Counted from the first letter of the stretch, positions 33,073 to 42,895 are shown. The stretch: DNA of 64,000 bases from Engelhardtia mirabilis (GCA_007751255.1 CP036296.1:4464001-4528000); one strand, 5' to 3'. Notes: a model not told the origin generated them from the letters alone. Program-made: numbers and translations.

Positions 33073-33938
33073 GCCGCCTCCGGCCGGCGCAAGTGGAACC
33101 AGCCGTACTCCATGGCCCCCACTCGATAGGCCAGCCAGATCCGCACCAAGGTCAGAGCGAAGACGCGGTTCGAGCTGCGCCCGTGGACCAGGAAACGGCG
33201 CAGCTCGTGGTCCGTCGCGAGGCCCGCGAGGGTGCGCTGAAGACAGATCGACCAGGTCCGTAGCACCTTCGCGCTGAGGTCCTCGTAGCTCAGCACGTCG
33301 AGCCCGGCCGCCCGCGCCAGATCGCCGTAGGCCTGCGCCGAACCCATGCTCGGCAGACGCCCCTCGCGGCAGATCGGCTCGAGCAGGTGTCGACGCCGCC
33401 AGGCACTCGGCCGCTCCTGGGTGAGCCAAGCGGTGACCAGAGCCTGGCCGCCCGGTCGCAGGACGCGGTGCAGCTCGCGGAAGAAGCGCGCCTTGTCCGG
33501 GACGTGCCCGATGCACTCGAGGGAGACGAGCCGCTCGAAGGAAGCGTCCGCGAAGTCGTTCTCGAGCCAGTCGGCGAGCAGGAAGCGAGGCGGGACGGTA
33601 GCCGACGGAACGGGCCGCGCGCGAGCGCGCTCGACCTGCTCCGGAGTGATGGTCAGGCCGGTCACCCGCTGCCCGTAGTGCTCCGCCAGGAGCCAGCTCG
33701 TCCCGCCGTAGCCGCAGCCGACGTCGCACAGCTCCATGCCCGGCCGCAACTCCAGGGTGCGGGCGACCCGATGCACCAGCGACTCGATCGCCTCCTGTAC
33801 CAACTCGCGCCCGCTCTCCCACAGGCCGTGGTGCAGGTGCTCGCCCCACAGGCGCCGGTAGGCCTCGTCGAGCTCGCCGTAGTGGGCGGCGATGTCCTTG
33901 CGACTGGCGGGACTGTCGATGGTGATCCAGGTGGACAT
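33057..33938 (-). CDS. SAM methyltransferase of tocopherol/sterol type
   Basis: A 293-aa class I methyltransferase. The SAM motif is CDVGCGYGGTSWLLAEHYG (about 90-108), motif post-I is TGLTITPEQVERA, and the acidic/aromatic motif II is ERLVSLECIGHV. The N-terminal HYGELDEAYRRLWGEHLHHG resembles the gamma-tocopherol/MPBQ and sterol C-methyltransferase group, which methylate hydrophobic acceptors. The last third (from RTWSICLQRTLAG) is a helical cap. The ATG at 33938 gives the best start. It is convergent to the sulfatase-like gene with a 16-bp overlap. The acceptor cannot be named from sequence. Confidence 0.75.
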   Translation of the reverse strand: MSTWITIDSPASRKDIAAHYGELDEAYRRLWGEHLHHGLWESGRELVQEAIESLVHRVARTLELRPGMELCDVGCGYGGTSWLLAEHYGQRVTGLTITPEQVERARARPVPSATVPPRFLLADWLENDFADASFERLVSLECIGHVPDKARFFRELHRVLRPGGQALVTAWLTQERPSAWRRRHLLEPICREGRLPSMGSAQAYGDLARAAGLDVLSYEDLSAKVLRTWSICLQRTLAGLATDHELRRFLVHGRSSNRVFALTLVRIWLAYRVGAMEYGWFHLRRPEAAYSSR

Positions 33939-34290
33939 GGACTGCGCGGGCGACCTGGCGTCCGCGGGTCGTGAAGCTACCGAGGATCCCCCTCCGGGCG
34001 GGAAGACAGAGTCCACGGGATCGGCAGGCCGCGTCCGAGGAACGACGACCCAGGGCTCCCGAGGACCCGAGCGCGCACGACCGCAGATGGCTTGGCTCGG
34101 CCGCGGCGACCCCGTGCCGCCGCCAACGACTGTCTCGGCGCTGGTGGCCCGGACCAGGCGTGCTCGGCAGGTCGTCTATCCGGCCCAGCGGTCACGCTCC
34201 GGCGCAGCAGTGCCCGTGCGGCGCTCTCGCCCTGGCGCGCAGTGACTGCCGGATCTGGCCGATGCGGCGGACAATCGGCGCCACGACCAA
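33939..34290. other. Intergenic region, nothing identified
   Basis: 352 bp between the methyltransferase start and the end of the sigma54-activator gene. Open frames here are short and in unsupported registers. I see no promoter match or repeat of note. Confidence 0.4.
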
Positions 34291-37200
34291 TCAGTCGATA
34301 GCTGACGCGTCCCCGCCGACCTCCTCACGCCACTCCTTGATGCGCTGGTAGACCTTGGCGCGCGAGATGCCGAGCAGGCGCGCCGCCTCGCGCTTGTCGC
34401 CGCCGGTCTGGGCCACGGCGCGCTCGATGGCGGCGCGCTCGATCTCTGCCATGGTCGGGATCGGACCGGTCGCAGGGATGACCGCAGCGCCCAGGGTCGG
34501 CTCCCCCACCAGCGACGGATCGTCGATCTCGCCCTCGCTCAGGACGCACAGGCGCCGCACTTCATTGCGCAGTTCACGCACGTTGCCCGGCCAGGGGCGG
34601 CGCGTGAGGCGCTCCAGGACTGCGGAGGAGACGTGACGGCGCTCGCCCGTGCTGGCGGCCAAGAGCGTCAGGAAGTGCTCGACGAGCTCGGGGATGTCCT
34701 CGGCGCGCTCGGCCAGGGAGGGCAGCCGCACCTCGATCCCGCCAATGCGGTAGTAGAGGTCCTGTCGGAAGCTCCCGGCGCCCACCGCGGCCTCCAGGTC
34801 CCGGTGCGTCGCCGTGACGAGGCGGAAGTCGACGCTGCGCTCGTCCCCGTCGCCCAGGCGCCTGACCCGGCGGGTCTCGAGCACGCGCAGGAGCTTGGCC
34901 TGGAGCTCGAGGGGCATCTCGCCGATCTCGTCCAGGAACAGCGTGCCACCGTGCGCGCGCTCGAACAGGCCGGCGCGGTCGGTATCCGCGCCGGTGAACG
35001 CGCCACGGCGGTAGCCGAACAGCTCCGACTCGATCAGCGACGCCGGCAGGGCAGCGACGTTCTCGCTGACGAAGGCGGCGGCGTGGCGCTCGGACTGCTC
35101 GTGGACTGCGCGAGCCGCCAACTCCTTGCCCGTCCCACTCTCGCCGCGCAGCAGCACCGGCATCCCGCTGGGTGCTGCCTTGGAGATCAGCGCCCGCACC
35201 GTCTCGATCGACTTCGAGCTGCCCACGAGCCCGCTTCCGGGCGACTCGAGGCCACGGTCCTGCAAGGCCTTGCGCGCGGCCTCCAGGTCGCGCTCCTGCC
35301 TCACGACACGCTCGGAGAGTCGCTTGTTCAGGTCGTGGATCTGCTCGCGCCGACGCAGTTGCCCGACCGCGAGGGCGGCCTGGTCCGCCAACAGCCCGAG
35401 CAGTCGCTCGGCCCGCGGACCGAAGGCGCCCGTCCGCAGGCGATGGTCGACGACCACCACGCCGCGCAGGTCCTCGGTGGCCCGGAAGGGCGCGCACAGG
35501 ATCGAGCGCAGCTCGTGCTCGACGATCGACGGCGCGCGGCCGCGCTCGGGATCGTCGGCGGCGTTGGACACGTTGAGGGTCTTCATGCTCGCCAGGGCCT
35601 CGCCCACGATCGAGGTGCTGACCGAAACGTCGCTGGCGGCCACGTCACCCCTCGCGAACTCCGTGGCCGCGTCGAGGCGCAGCTGCCCGCCTTCCTCGAG
35701 CACCAGGAAGCCGCGCTCGGCGCCGGTCACCTGGCAGGCGCTATCGACGATCTCCGTCAACAGGCCGTCGAGGTCCTCCTGACCCGCGAGCCGGTGGTTC
35801 AACGCGAGCAGTTGCATGATCTCCATTTCGAGTTCCTCGTCGTCGGTGGCCGAGCCGCTGCGCTCATCGAGATCGCGGGGGCGGGGGTCTGGAAGGTTCA
35901 ACAGGGTCCGGCGCAGGGCAAAACGCTCGCGCTGCGAGAGTCCCACGGCGCAACGCTCGAGGTGATCGCGGGCCTGGGACGCGGCCTCTTCCGCAAGCTC
36001 TGGGTCGTCGCTACGTGCCGCGACTGCGAGCCAGGCGCGCGCCGCTCGATCGTCACGGCCGCGGGATGCCAGCTGGCGGGCCAAGTTGGCGAGGGTCGCG
36101 ACGTCGCCGGCGACCAGGGCGTTCCACAGGGTCAAGTCCTCGGCCAGAAGGCCCGTGGCCCGGTCGTCGCTCTCGACGCCGTCGGTCACGGCGGCCTCGC
36201 CCTCGAGCACTCGAGCGAGGAAGCGGGCCTCGGCCTCGACCGGCACCTGGTCGAGACGGCGCGCCAACTCGGCCCCCCTGCCCACGAAGGCGCGAGCCTC
36301 GGCCGTGTGCCCACGCAACGCAGCGGCGCGGCCCTGATCGAGGAACACTCGCGGATCCACCGCCGCCTCCCCCGAGAGTTCGCTGGAGCCCAAGGGGTCG
36401 CGGCCGATTCGAGCCCGCTGCAGGTCGCTGCGAGCCAAGAGCAGCGGCGCGCTGAGTCGACGTTGTCCCGCAGACAGGCCTTCGACCGCGCGCTCCAGGT
36501 CGGCGATGGCGGCGCCGGCGTGCCCCCGTTCCGCGGTGAGCAGCGCGAAGAGTCCGCGCAGGGTCGCGGCACCGGCCTCGTCCCCCAAGCGCTCTCGCAC
36601 CGCCAGGGCGCGCGCCAATTCGGGCTCCGCCGCCATCAGGTCGCCACCCTCGCGCAGCGCGCCGCCGAGTTGACCGCGGGCGTTGGCCTCATTCGCGATC
36701 CGGCCGGCACTACGCAGCGCCGCGGCCGCACTGGCGAAGAGCGCGATCGAGCGCCCGTGGCTGCCCGTGCGGCGCTCGATCGTCGCCAGGTTCATGGAGA
36801 GCGTCCCGACCGCCGCGTCGTCACCCCGCGCGCAGGCCTCGGCCAGCCATTGGTCGAGTTCGGAACGCGCCGCGTCGACCTGTCCGCGCCGACCGCGCGC
36901 CACCGCGCGCAGGCGACCGAGGTCGCACCAGGTCCGCCAGGCCGTCCGGTCGCCGGTGCCGTCGTCGAAACGCTGAAGCCTGTCGACCCGCTCGATCAGG
37001 GCCGCATCCTCGCCGCGCGCGAACTCCATCTGGACGCGCCCCAACTCGGCCTCCAGGCGCACGCCTGGATCCAGCTCGACCGCCCGATCGAAGTGCGCCG
37101 AAGCGCGCGGTTCGTCGTGCACGATGCGCGCGATCTGCGCCCGCGCCAGTTCGCCGCGAGCCTGCCCCGGGGCATCCGACGGCCTGTAGGCGCCCAGGGC

Positions 37201-39210
37201 ATCCGCGGCCTGACGCGCGTCACCCAACTGCGCCCAGCACAGGGCCCGCTCCACCGCCAAGTCGGCCGGCGCGTCGTCCCCCGCCAGACTCTCCAGGACG
37301 TGAAGCCCCGCCAGGGCGAACTCCGGCGAGCCCGAGTCGCGCAACTCGTGCAGCTGCTCGTGCCACTCGGCCAGCAGGACGTCGTCCTGTCCAACCGATC
37401 GCGCCAGCCAGCGCAGGTGCCAGGTGGCCGCGCGCGACGCTCCCTGGCTGTCGAGCACGTCGCTCCAGCGGCGGGCGATCATCTGCCGTCGACCCCGATC
37501 GAGGAGCCCGATCGCGTCGACGTCCCTGACCAACGCCACTTCGCCCCCCTCCCAGCGCACCCAGCGACTCGAACTCAAGTGCGCCAGCCGGGTCGCGACC
37601 GTGGACAGCGCTGCTCCCACGACCTGCGCGAGCGCGTCGAGTCGACAACTACCCGGCACCATGGCCAGGGCCAAGAGGATCTCGCGCAGCCCCTCCTCCG
37701 CAGGCGGGTCGAGGTCTGTCTCCGACCAGCGCGCCAGGTCGGGCAGGGGTCCAGGTCGCAAGCGCCAACGGTCGCCGCCATCCACGATCCAACCCTCGTG
37801 CTGCGCGCGGCGCAGGAGCCGCTCGATTGCGGCGGGCGCGCCCTTCGAAGCGCGCACCAGCTGGTCGGCCAGGCGCTCGAGTCGTTCTTGTGAGCCGGCG
37901 TCCAGCAGGTCGTCGAGATGCTCGGCGAGCTCGCGAGCACGCACGGCCGGTGCGTGCTCCACGCGCCATCCGCTGGCCCCCTGTCCGAGGGCTGTGCCGA
38001 CCACGAGCAGCCGCGCGTCGCCGCCGGACTGCTTCCTGGATCGTGCGAGACGGTCCACGGCCGCTGCGGCCAAGGCACTCGGCTCGTCCATGCTGACCGC
38101 GAGCCAGCGTCGACCCAGATCGCTCGCGTGTCCGGCGGCCCAGTGGTCCATGGCCGCGCCGTTCCCGAGTGCCGCCAGCTCGCCGGACAACTCGAGCGCG
38201 TCGAGCTCGATGCCGGCGATCGTCGCGCGCAGCCGGAGGGCCTCGAGCACCGCGCGCGGGTCGTCGCCCGCGGGCAGGGCAATGGCCAGGGCCTCGTGCG
38301 GCGCGGGCTCGAAGCCGTCGACGATCCAACGCAGGAAGGCCTCGCGGCCGAGGCTCGTCGGAACCCGCAGGGGCGCAAGAATGGACGCGCCCGCTTCGAG
38401 GCCGAGCCGCGTGCGCAGCGCCCTTCCGACGGCGGCCGCGCCCGCCGGCCGCGCCTCCGGGCGCCGGGCCACCAGGGCTTCGACGGTCTCGCGAGCCCAA
38501 TCGGGCAGGTCGTCGACGCTCGTCCCGGACGCTTCGAGGAACGGTCGCGACGGGAACTGCGAGTAGAACTCGCGCGCGGTGCGCCGCGCGGGCACCAACA
38601 GCTCGTGGGCCAGGGCACCCAGGGCGAAGAGGTCGGCCGCGGGCGAGGGAGGCGAGCCGGCCAGGCGCTCGGGAGCGATGGCGTAGAGGGTCCCCGTTGC
38701 AGCGACGCCGGCGCGCTCCGCGTCGATCGCGCCGGACAGGCCGAAGTCCACCAGCACCGGCCGATCGCCAGCGGTGACCAGCACGTTGACCGCGCTCAGG
38801 TCGCCGTGGGCGAAGCCCGCCCGGTGCAGGGCCTCCAGACCGTCGGTGAGGTCCGCCAGGAGGCGACCGATGGCCTCCGGTGTCCGCCCGCTCGCCCACT
38901 GCTCCAGGGGGATGCCATCGATCCACTCCCGCGCCAGGAAGGTGCGGCCGTCTTCGAGTCGGCCGTGGTCGACCAGGCGGGCCGTGCCCTCGAGCCGCAG
39001 GGTCGAGAGCACCTCCAACTCGGCGGCCGCCTCGGCCAGCGAGGAGTCCGAGACCAGCCTCAACGCCACCTCGTCAGAGCCTCGTCGCGCCCGCCAGACC
39101 TCGGCTCCGTCGCGGCGCGCCATGGGCTCCACAGCCGTGTAGCCCGCCGGCCATGCGGCTTCGGTCGGCTGCTCGCGGGACGGATCGGGTTGGTGGGAGT
39201 CGGGGGCCAT
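34291..39210 (-). CDS. Kinase-like/TPR/GAF/sigma54 enhancer-binding protein
   Basis: A 1639-aa cytoplasmic regulator. In order: a serine/threonine kinase-like domain (about 24-275) with HGDLSAVN (Asp137, Asn142) and VDFGLSG (Asp155), but Arg51 in VALRLV where the ATP-anchoring Lys belongs; a helical region resembling an AAA_16/STAND relative without a P-loop (about 290-500); many TPR-like helices (about 640-1080); a GAF domain (about 1130-1280); a sigma54-interaction AAA+ domain (about 1325-1540) with Walker [10 protein letters not shown], the sigma54-contact GAFTGA and Walker [11 protein letters not shown]; and a Fis-type HTH (about 1590-1630). The sigma54 part looks fully active. The domain order is like PknK/AfsR-type regulators joined to an NtrC-type activator. 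It is divergent from a gene with a sigma54 promoter and dyads, which it probably controls. The N-terminal half probably senses a signal. Confidence 0.85.
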   Translation of the reverse strand: MAPDSHQPDPSREQPTEAAWPAGYTAVEPMARRDGAEVWRARRGSDEVALRLVSDSSLAEAAAELEVLSTLRLEGTARLVDHGRLEDGRTFLAREWIDGIPLEQWASGRTPEAIGRLLADLTDGLEALHRAGFAHGDLSAVNVLVTAGDRPVLVDFGLSGAIDAERAGVAATGTLYAIAPERLAGSPPSPAADLFALGALAHELLVPARRTAREFYSQFPSRPFLEASGTSVDDLPDWARETVEALVARRPEARPAGAAAVGRALRTRLGLEAGASILAPLRVPTSLGREAFLRWIVDGFEPAPHEALAIALPAGDDPRAVLEALRLRATIAGIELDALELSGELAALGNGAAMDHWAAGHASDLGRRWLAVSMDEPSALAAAAVDRLARSRKQSGGDARLLVVGTALGQGASGWRVEHAPAVRARELAEHLDDLLDAGSQERLERLADQLVRASKGAPAAIERLLRRAQHEGWIVDGGDRWRLRPGPLPDLARWSETDLDPPAEEGLREILLALAMVPGSCRLDALAQVVGAALSTVATRLAHLSSSRWVRWEGGEVALVRDVDAIGLLDRGRRQMIARRWSDVLDSQGASRAATWHLRWLARSVGQDDVLLAEWHEQLHELRDSGSPEFALAGLHVLESLAGDDAPADLAVERALCWAQLGDARQAADALGAYRPSDAPGQARGELARAQIARIVHDEPRASAHFDRAVELDPGVRLEAELGRVQMEFARGEDAALIERVDRLQRFDDGTGDRTAWRTWCDLGRLRAVARGRRGQVDAARSELDQWLAEACARGDDAAVGTLSMNLATIERRTGSHGRSIALFASAAAALRSAGRIANEANARGQLGGALREGGDLMAAEPELARALAVRERLGDEAGAATLRGLFALLTAERGHAGAAIADLERAVEGLSAGQRRLSAPLLLARSDLQRARIGRDPLGSSELSGEAAVDPRVFLDQGRAAALRGHTAEARAFVGRGAELARRLDQVPVEAEARFLARVLEGEAAVTDGVESDDRATGLLAEDLTLWNALVAGDVATLANLARQLASRGRDDRAARAWLAVAARSDDPELAEEAASQARDHLERCAVGLSQRERFALRRTLLNLPDPRPRDLDERSGSATDDEELEMEIMQLLALNHRLAGQEDLDGLLTEIVDSACQVTGAERGFLVLEEGGQLRLDAATEFARGDVAASDVSVSTSIVGEALASMKTLNVSNAADDPERGRAPSIVEHELRSILCAPFRATEDLRGVVVVDHRLRTGAFGPRAERLLGLLADQAALAVGQLRRREQIHDLNKRLSERVVRQERDLEAARKALQDRGLESPGSGLVGSSKSIETVRALISKAAPSGMPVLLRGESGTGKELAARAVHEQSERHAAAFVSENVAALPASLIESELFGYRRGAFTGADTDRAGLFERAHGGTLFLDEIGEMPLELQAKLLRVLETRRVRRLGDGDERSVDFRLVTATHRDLEAAVGAGSFRQDLYYRIGGIEVRLPSLAERAEDIPELVEHFLTLLAASTGERRHVSSAVLERLTRRPWPGNVRELRNEVRRLCVLSEGEIDDPSLVGEPTLGAAVIPATGPIPTMAEIERAAIERAVAQTGGDKREAARLLGISRAKVYQRIKEWREEVGGDASAID

Positions 39211-39244
39211 GGGGGGCGGATCGGCGGTGGCGGGGGTCTGGATT

Positions 39245-39286
39245 CTGGACTCCGGTCCAGGTGTTGGACCCTGCCGGTAGGTCCAA
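39245..39286. promoter_or_regulatory. Dyads, candidate enhancer for the sigma54 promoter
   Basis: Three interlocking inverted repeats: CTGGAC-N4-GTCCAG (39245-39260), GTCC-N7-GGAC (39255-39269) and TTGGACC-N9-GGTCCAA (39264-39286). They lie about 80-120 bp upstream of the -24 element at 39364, the normal range for NtrC-type enhancers, and between the activator gene and its presumed target. The GTCC-N7-GGAC core recurs twice upstream of the gene at 41383. Confidence 0.65.
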
Positions 39287-39362
39287 AACTCTTACGGCAG
39301 GAACGGGGGATCGCTGGCGGCCAATCACCCCGCTGGGTCGCTGATGGGGTAGACCAAGAGAG

Positions 39363-39377
39363 CGGCACGCAGATTGC
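39363..39377 (+). promoter_or_regulatory. Sigma54 (RpoN) promoter
   Basis: CGGCACG-CAGA-TTGC: GG at 39364-39365 and GC at 39376-39377 with the required spacing. Only the first T of the consensus TGGCACG-N4-TTGC is changed. The expected start is about 39389, giving a 47-nt leader before ATG 39436. Confidence 0.78.
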
Positions 39378-39435
39378 GTGCCATGGAGGATCGCGACCGC
39401 CTCCCGCAGGTCGCGCGACCCAAGGACCCAACACA

Positions 39436-41202
39436 ATGCGACTCTCATTCGCCGCCCTCGCCCTGCTCACGACGACCGCCGCCGCCGACTGGACCCTGTT
39501 CCAGGCGCCCGCGGGTGGTGTGGGAGCAGTCATCGGGGTCGACGATCAGGGGGCGATCGCCGCCGCGCCGGAACTCGCCGACGTGGCCCTGATCGCACTC
39601 GACTTCGTCGGCCGTACCCGAATCGAGCGCTTCGCCGCCGACCGGCCGCGCCACGAGCCCCTGCCGGGGGGAGCCAACCGGCTGGTCCTGCCCCAGGGCC
39701 ATGGCTCGCTCTACGCCTACCGCGGTGGCGCGGGCGCCCAGACCCACTTCGGCCTGTTCCGGGTCACGCCGACGGGCGCACCGCAGCTGCTCCTGGACCT
39801 GCCCGGGATCGGTGCGACCGGCGATGCGCCGCCCTTCTCGCCCCGCATCGCCTGCGCCCCCGACGGCACGGCGATCCTGATCGCGACCGAGGTCGGCGCC
39901 GGCGGTGACCTGCTCGAGATCGACCTGCTCACAGCCGTCGCCGAGAACCGCAGTGCTTCGCTCGCGCCGATGGACTTCGAGCTGGAGGGGCTAGCCCTCT
40001 TCTCGACCTGGGGCGTGGCCCTCGATGCCGGTGGAGCCAATCGCTTCCAACGCGCGCCCGGCGCCCAACTCCAAACGGTGGCGGTGGAGGGCGCCACGCC
40101 TGCGTGGTTCGGCGGTCAGGTGGTCGGTTCCGGTGACGGATCGACCGCTGGAGTGCTCGCCGGCGACGGGCCCGATGCGGCGCGCGTCGCGACGTTCGGA
40201 GCAATCGGCACGGCCAAGCTGGCGTCGATGCCGGCCCAAGCCCTCGACGGAGCAGGCTTCCTGCCCGAGGCCGCGGACGGACCGTGGCTGGTGCTGTCCA
40301 GCGACGGCACGCGGGTCGGCTACAGGACTCGCGAACCCAAGCTCGGCGGCGGCCTCACCCGCGAGGTGTGGATGGCCGAGACGGTCAGCGGTGCGACCGC
40401 TGGGCACCTGACTTCGGACGGCAACTTCCTCGACACGATCGACGAGGTGGGCCTGCTGCGCTTCGTTCCGGGCGCGGGCCTGATGTTCGGCGCGGGCGAG
40501 CGCAACAACACGGTCCCTGCGGGACTGGACAACGTCGACCTGTACCTCGCACAGACGGCCGCCGGGGGCACCACGACGATCGTCAACCTGACCCTCAGCT
40601 CGGGCGACGCCGTGGCGCCGTTCCTGACTCCGGCGACGCTCAGCCCGGAGGACGGGCTGTATCGCCTCCCGGGCACCGACTCGATCGTGCTGCACGATGG
40701 CAACGGCGGCGGTGGCCGGCTGCTGGCCAGTGTGCCGCCGTCGACGGGCACCATCACGCTCCTCGCCGACGTCAAGTCCCTGGATGCCGCCACTTGGACG
40801 GGCGACCGGTTGGTGCTCTCGGTCCGCCGCGACCTGAAGCCCAAGCTCGAGCAGCTCGTCAGCGTCGCGCCCGCCAACGGATTGGCAACCCTCGCGACCC
40901 TGCCAGAAGGCACGAGCCTGCTCGGCCTCTCCTCCGCCCCCGACGGCTCCGTCGGAGCGATCATCGACCTGGGCCTGTCCCAGTGGGTCGCCCGGGTGAA
41001 CCCGGCCGCCGGCACCGGCGCCCTCTTGACTCCCATTCCCGCGTCCTGGCTGCCCGTGATCGGCTGGACATCGAACTCGGACCTGCGCGTTTCCCTCGCA
41101 CCATCGTTCCTGCCTGGCGTGCACGTCGAGTGGAGCGTCGCGGGAGCGATCGGCATCGCGCCGTCGCCCGCGATCGCAGGGCAGCTCCTGCCCGCGCTGT
41201 AG
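39436..41202 (+). CDS. Secreted protein under sigma54 control
   Basis: A 588-aa exported protein with a short signal peptide (MRLSFAALALLTTTAAADW). The mature part is a long series of beta-strand segments with Gly-Asp turns (about 20-560), which suggests a beta-propeller of six to eight blades, but I cannot identify a named family. No catalytic motif is evident. It is transcribed divergently from the kinase-like sigma54 activator at 34291-39210. The -24/-12 promoter at 39363-39377 and the GTCC/GGAC dyads between them make it the most likely direct target. The next gene (41383) has the same promoter arrangement. Its surface role is unknown. Confidence 0.7.
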   Translation: MRLSFAALALLTTTAAADWTLFQAPAGGVGAVIGVDDQGAIAAAPELADVALIALDFVGRTRIERFAADRPRHEPLPGGANRLVLPQGHGSLYAYRGGAGAQTHFGLFRVTPTGAPQLLLDLPGIGATGDAPPFSPRIACAPDGTAILIATEVGAGGDLLEIDLLTAVAENRSASLAPMDFELEGLALFSTWGVALDAGGANRFQRAPGAQLQTVAVEGATPAWFGGQVVGSGDGSTAGVLAGDGPDAARVATFGAIGTAKLASMPAQALDGAGFLPEAADGPWLVLSSDGTRVGYRTREPKLGGGLTREVWMAETVSGATAGHLTSDGNFLDTIDEVGLLRFVPGAGLMFGAGERNNTVPAGLDNVDLYLAQTAAGGTTTIVNLTLSSGDAVAPFLTPATLSPEDGLYRLPGTDSIVLHDGNGGGGRLLASVPPSTGTITLLADVKSLDAATWTGDRLVLSVRRDLKPKLEQLVSVAPANGLATLATLPEGTSLLGLSSAPDGSVGAIIDLGLSQWVARVNPAAGTGALLTPIPASWLPVIGWTSNSDLRVSLAPSFLPGVHVEWSVAGAIGIAPSPAIAGQLLPAL

Positions 41203-41206
41203 GGAT

Positions 41207-41246
41207 CGGTCCGGGGCCCGGACCGCCGCGTCCATTTCGCGGACGC
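41207..41246. promoter_or_regulatory. Dyads, candidate enhancer for the second sigma54 promoter
   Basis: CGGTCC-N7-GGACCG at 41207-41225 and GCGTCC-N7-GGACGC at 41228-41246, both containing GTCC-N7-GGAC with identical spacing. A looser GGTCC...GGACC pair follows at 41252-41275. The centres lie about 79 and 58 bp upstream of the -24 element at 41295. The shared core with 39255-39269 suggests the same enhancer-binding protein. Confidence 0.65.
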
Positions 41247-41293
41247 GCCGCGGTCCGATGCGCGCGCTGCGGACCTCGAGCGGGCAGCGGAGC

Positions 41294-41308
41294 TTGGCAC
41301 GGCAGTTG
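41294..41308 (+). promoter_or_regulatory. Sigma54 (RpoN) promoter
   Basis: TGGCACG-GCAG-TTGC matches the consensus at all 11 defined positions. GG lies at 41295-41296 and GC at 41307-41308. The expected start is about 41320, giving a 63-nt leader before ATG 41383. Confidence 0.82.
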
Positions 41309-41382
41309 CCTCAGGTGATTCGGATCGAGGGCGTCTGGAGCGTCGCCCTCGCCATTCCATCCATCCCTGACGAGTCGACACC

Positions 41383-41970
41383 ATGCAAACCACCCTCCTC
41401 GCCCCCATCGCCCTCTTCGTCCTCAGTACCTCGGCCCTGGCCCAGGAAGTGACCTTCACCGGCAAGGTCGAAGACGTCAGCGGCACCACGAACCAGTTCG
41501 TGCTCGGCTGCACCGACACGCAACTGACGAGCGCCTTCTTCAACCTGAACCTCTTCGTCGGCGAGCAGGTCCAGATCACCGGGCAGTGGAACGGTTCCGC
41601 GGCCAACCCTTCGGTCGCGGTAGACGCCATCAGCGTGGTGCCCGAGGTGTTCGAGATCGGCGGCGGCACCAAGATCGGCAAGACCTCGACCCTGGGCTTT
41701 ACCGCCGCGCCGGGTTCGGGGGCCCTGGGCTTCATCTCTCTGAACACGTCCTTCACGCCCTTTGGCGCCGAAGGCGTGATCTTCATCGACCAAAGCCAGA
41801 TCGTGCTGAGCGCCAGCGGCACCGTCGGCGGCGCGGGCGTCCTCCAGATCCCGTTCCAGATTCCGAACAGCCCCGCCCTCGTCGGGCTCGACATCTACGG
41901 CCAAGGGGCCGTTGTCGCGGGCGGACTCGTGAGCCTCACGAACCCCGACTGCAAGACGATCGACAACTGA
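41383..41970 (+). CDS. Small secreted beta-rich protein under sigma54 control
   Basis: A 195-aa exported protein with a typical signal peptide ending TSALAQ. The first half of the mature protein (about 22-90) is a small beta-barrel-like segment (VTFTGKVEDVSGTTNQFVLGC...) reminiscent of OB-fold DUF5666 proteins. The second half (about 92-190) is a version of the C-terminal beta domain found in other exported proteins of the window (IGKTSTLGFTAAPGSG ... PNSPALVGLDIYGQG). Expression should depend on the sigma54 promoter at 41294-41308. It is not preceded by another gene in its unit. A 9-bp-stem hairpin lies 46 bp after the stop. Confidence 0.72.
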   Translation: MQTTLLAPIALFVLSTSALAQEVTFTGKVEDVSGTTNQFVLGCTDTQLTSAFFNLNLFVGEQVQITGQWNGSAANPSVAVDAISVVPEVFEIGGGTKIGKTSTLGFTAAPGSGALGFISLNTSFTPFGAEGVIFIDQSQIVLSASGTVGGAGVLQIPFQIPNSPALVGLDIYGQGAVVAGGLVSLTNPDCKTIDN

Positions 41971-42016
41971 TCGACGACAACCGGCCCGCGGGGGCAGGGT
42001 TCGCAGCGAGCCCGTT

Positions 42017-42048
42017 CGGCGGTCGGCGCGCAAGGGCGTCGACCGCCG
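42017..42048 (+). terminator. Hairpin after the 41383 gene
   Basis: CGGCGGTCG (42017-42025) pairs perfectly with CGACCGCCG (42040-42048) around a 14-nt loop. It lies 46 bp past the stop and before a convergent gene. No U-tract is present. Confidence 0.45.
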
Positions 42049-42196
42049 GATTCGTTCGCGGCCAACGCCTCGCGCCCTTTGGAGCGTGGCGAGGGAACCG
42101 ACCGAGTGGTCCCTCGATTCGGCGACAGCGCGAAGTGGCGAAGGAGCGCTTCTCCTCCACTTCCTGCGCGATTCTCGTCATCGCCTCCTTCGGGCT

Positions 42197-42883
42197 CTAC
42201 TTGGTCGACTTCTTGGTCGCCCTTGTCGAGGCCTTCTTGGTCGTCTTGGAGGCCGCCGTCGTCGCGACCTTCTTCGTCGCCTTCTTGGCTGCCTTCTTCG
42301 TCGTCTTCTTGGCCGACTTCTTCGTCGCCTTCCCGACCGAGCTCGAGACCGCCTTCGTCGCGGCCTCCTCGGTCGCCTTGCCGCGAACCTTCGTCGTCGC
42401 CTTGCCGGTCGACCGGCTCCGCCCGGCGGGTGTTCCCGCGAGACCGGCCAAGTAGGACTTCAGGAACTTCGCCGCCGTCGCCCGCTTGATCGCTCGGCCG
42501 AGGACCTCCAAGGGCACGTCCTCGAGCTTCTTGAAGCGCACGCAGGACTTGCCCATGTCGAGGCGCTTGCCCGTTGCCTTCCACTCCTTGGCGAAACGCT
42601 CGGCCTCGCCGGGGGCGGTATAGATGCAGAAGAGATAGATCGCCAGGTGGTTCTTCTGCGACGCGATGCTGGCGAACGGCAGGGGCTGTGTGGGATCGCA
42701 GTGGTAGCCCGCCGGGAAGACCGAGTGCGGCAGGTAGTAGCCCACCATGCCGTACTGGATGCCCTCCTCGAACTTCGGGTCGAGGTTCGCCTTGATCGTC
42801 GCTCGCACCGCTTCCATAGCGGCGCGGCGGTCGGCGGGCAGGGCGGCGAGGTACTGCTTCACGGACGAGGGACGGTCGGCCAT
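42197..42883 (-). CDS. DUF1801 protein with histone-H1-like tail
   Basis: A 228-aa protein. Residues about 8-125 form a DUF1801 (YdhG-like) domain, recognisable from LDPKFEEGIQYGMVGYYLPHSVFP, KNHLAIYLF and MGKSCVRFKKLED. The last ~75 residues are almost entirely Lys, Ala, Thr and Ser in KKATKK-type repeats, as in bacterial histone H1-like proteins. The tail should bind DNA or RNA non-specifically. Similar tails, shorter, begin both topoisomerase VI subunits. TATCCT-GCGCCC-ATG at the start suggests a leaderless mRNA. DUF1801 function is not established. Confidence 0.8.
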   Translation of the reverse strand: MADRPSSVKQYLAALPADRRAAMEAVRATIKANLDPKFEEGIQYGMVGYYLPHSVFPAGYHCDPTQPLPFASIASQKNHLAIYLFCIYTAPGEAERFAKEWKATGKRLDMGKSCVRFKKLEDVPLEVLGRAIKRATAAKFLKSYLAGLAGTPAGRSRSTGKATTKVRGKATEEAATKAVSSSVGKATKKSAKKTTKKAAKKATKKVATTAASKTTKKASTRATKKSTK

Positions 42884-42889
42884 GGGCGC

Positions 42890-42895
42890 AGGATA
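42890..42895 (-). promoter_or_regulatory. -10 box placed for a leaderless mRNA
   Basis: On the minus strand TATCCT (42895-42890), GCGCCC, then ATG at 42883. The gap is exactly 6 nt, as at 3111, 49497, 52978 and 60983. Confidence 0.6.

Noticed and set aside
34633-37893. 1086-codon frame opposite the sigma54 activator gene
   Set aside because: It encodes Arg/Gln/His-rich low-complexity sequence; the opposite frame has kinase, GAF, AAA+ and HTH motifs in order.
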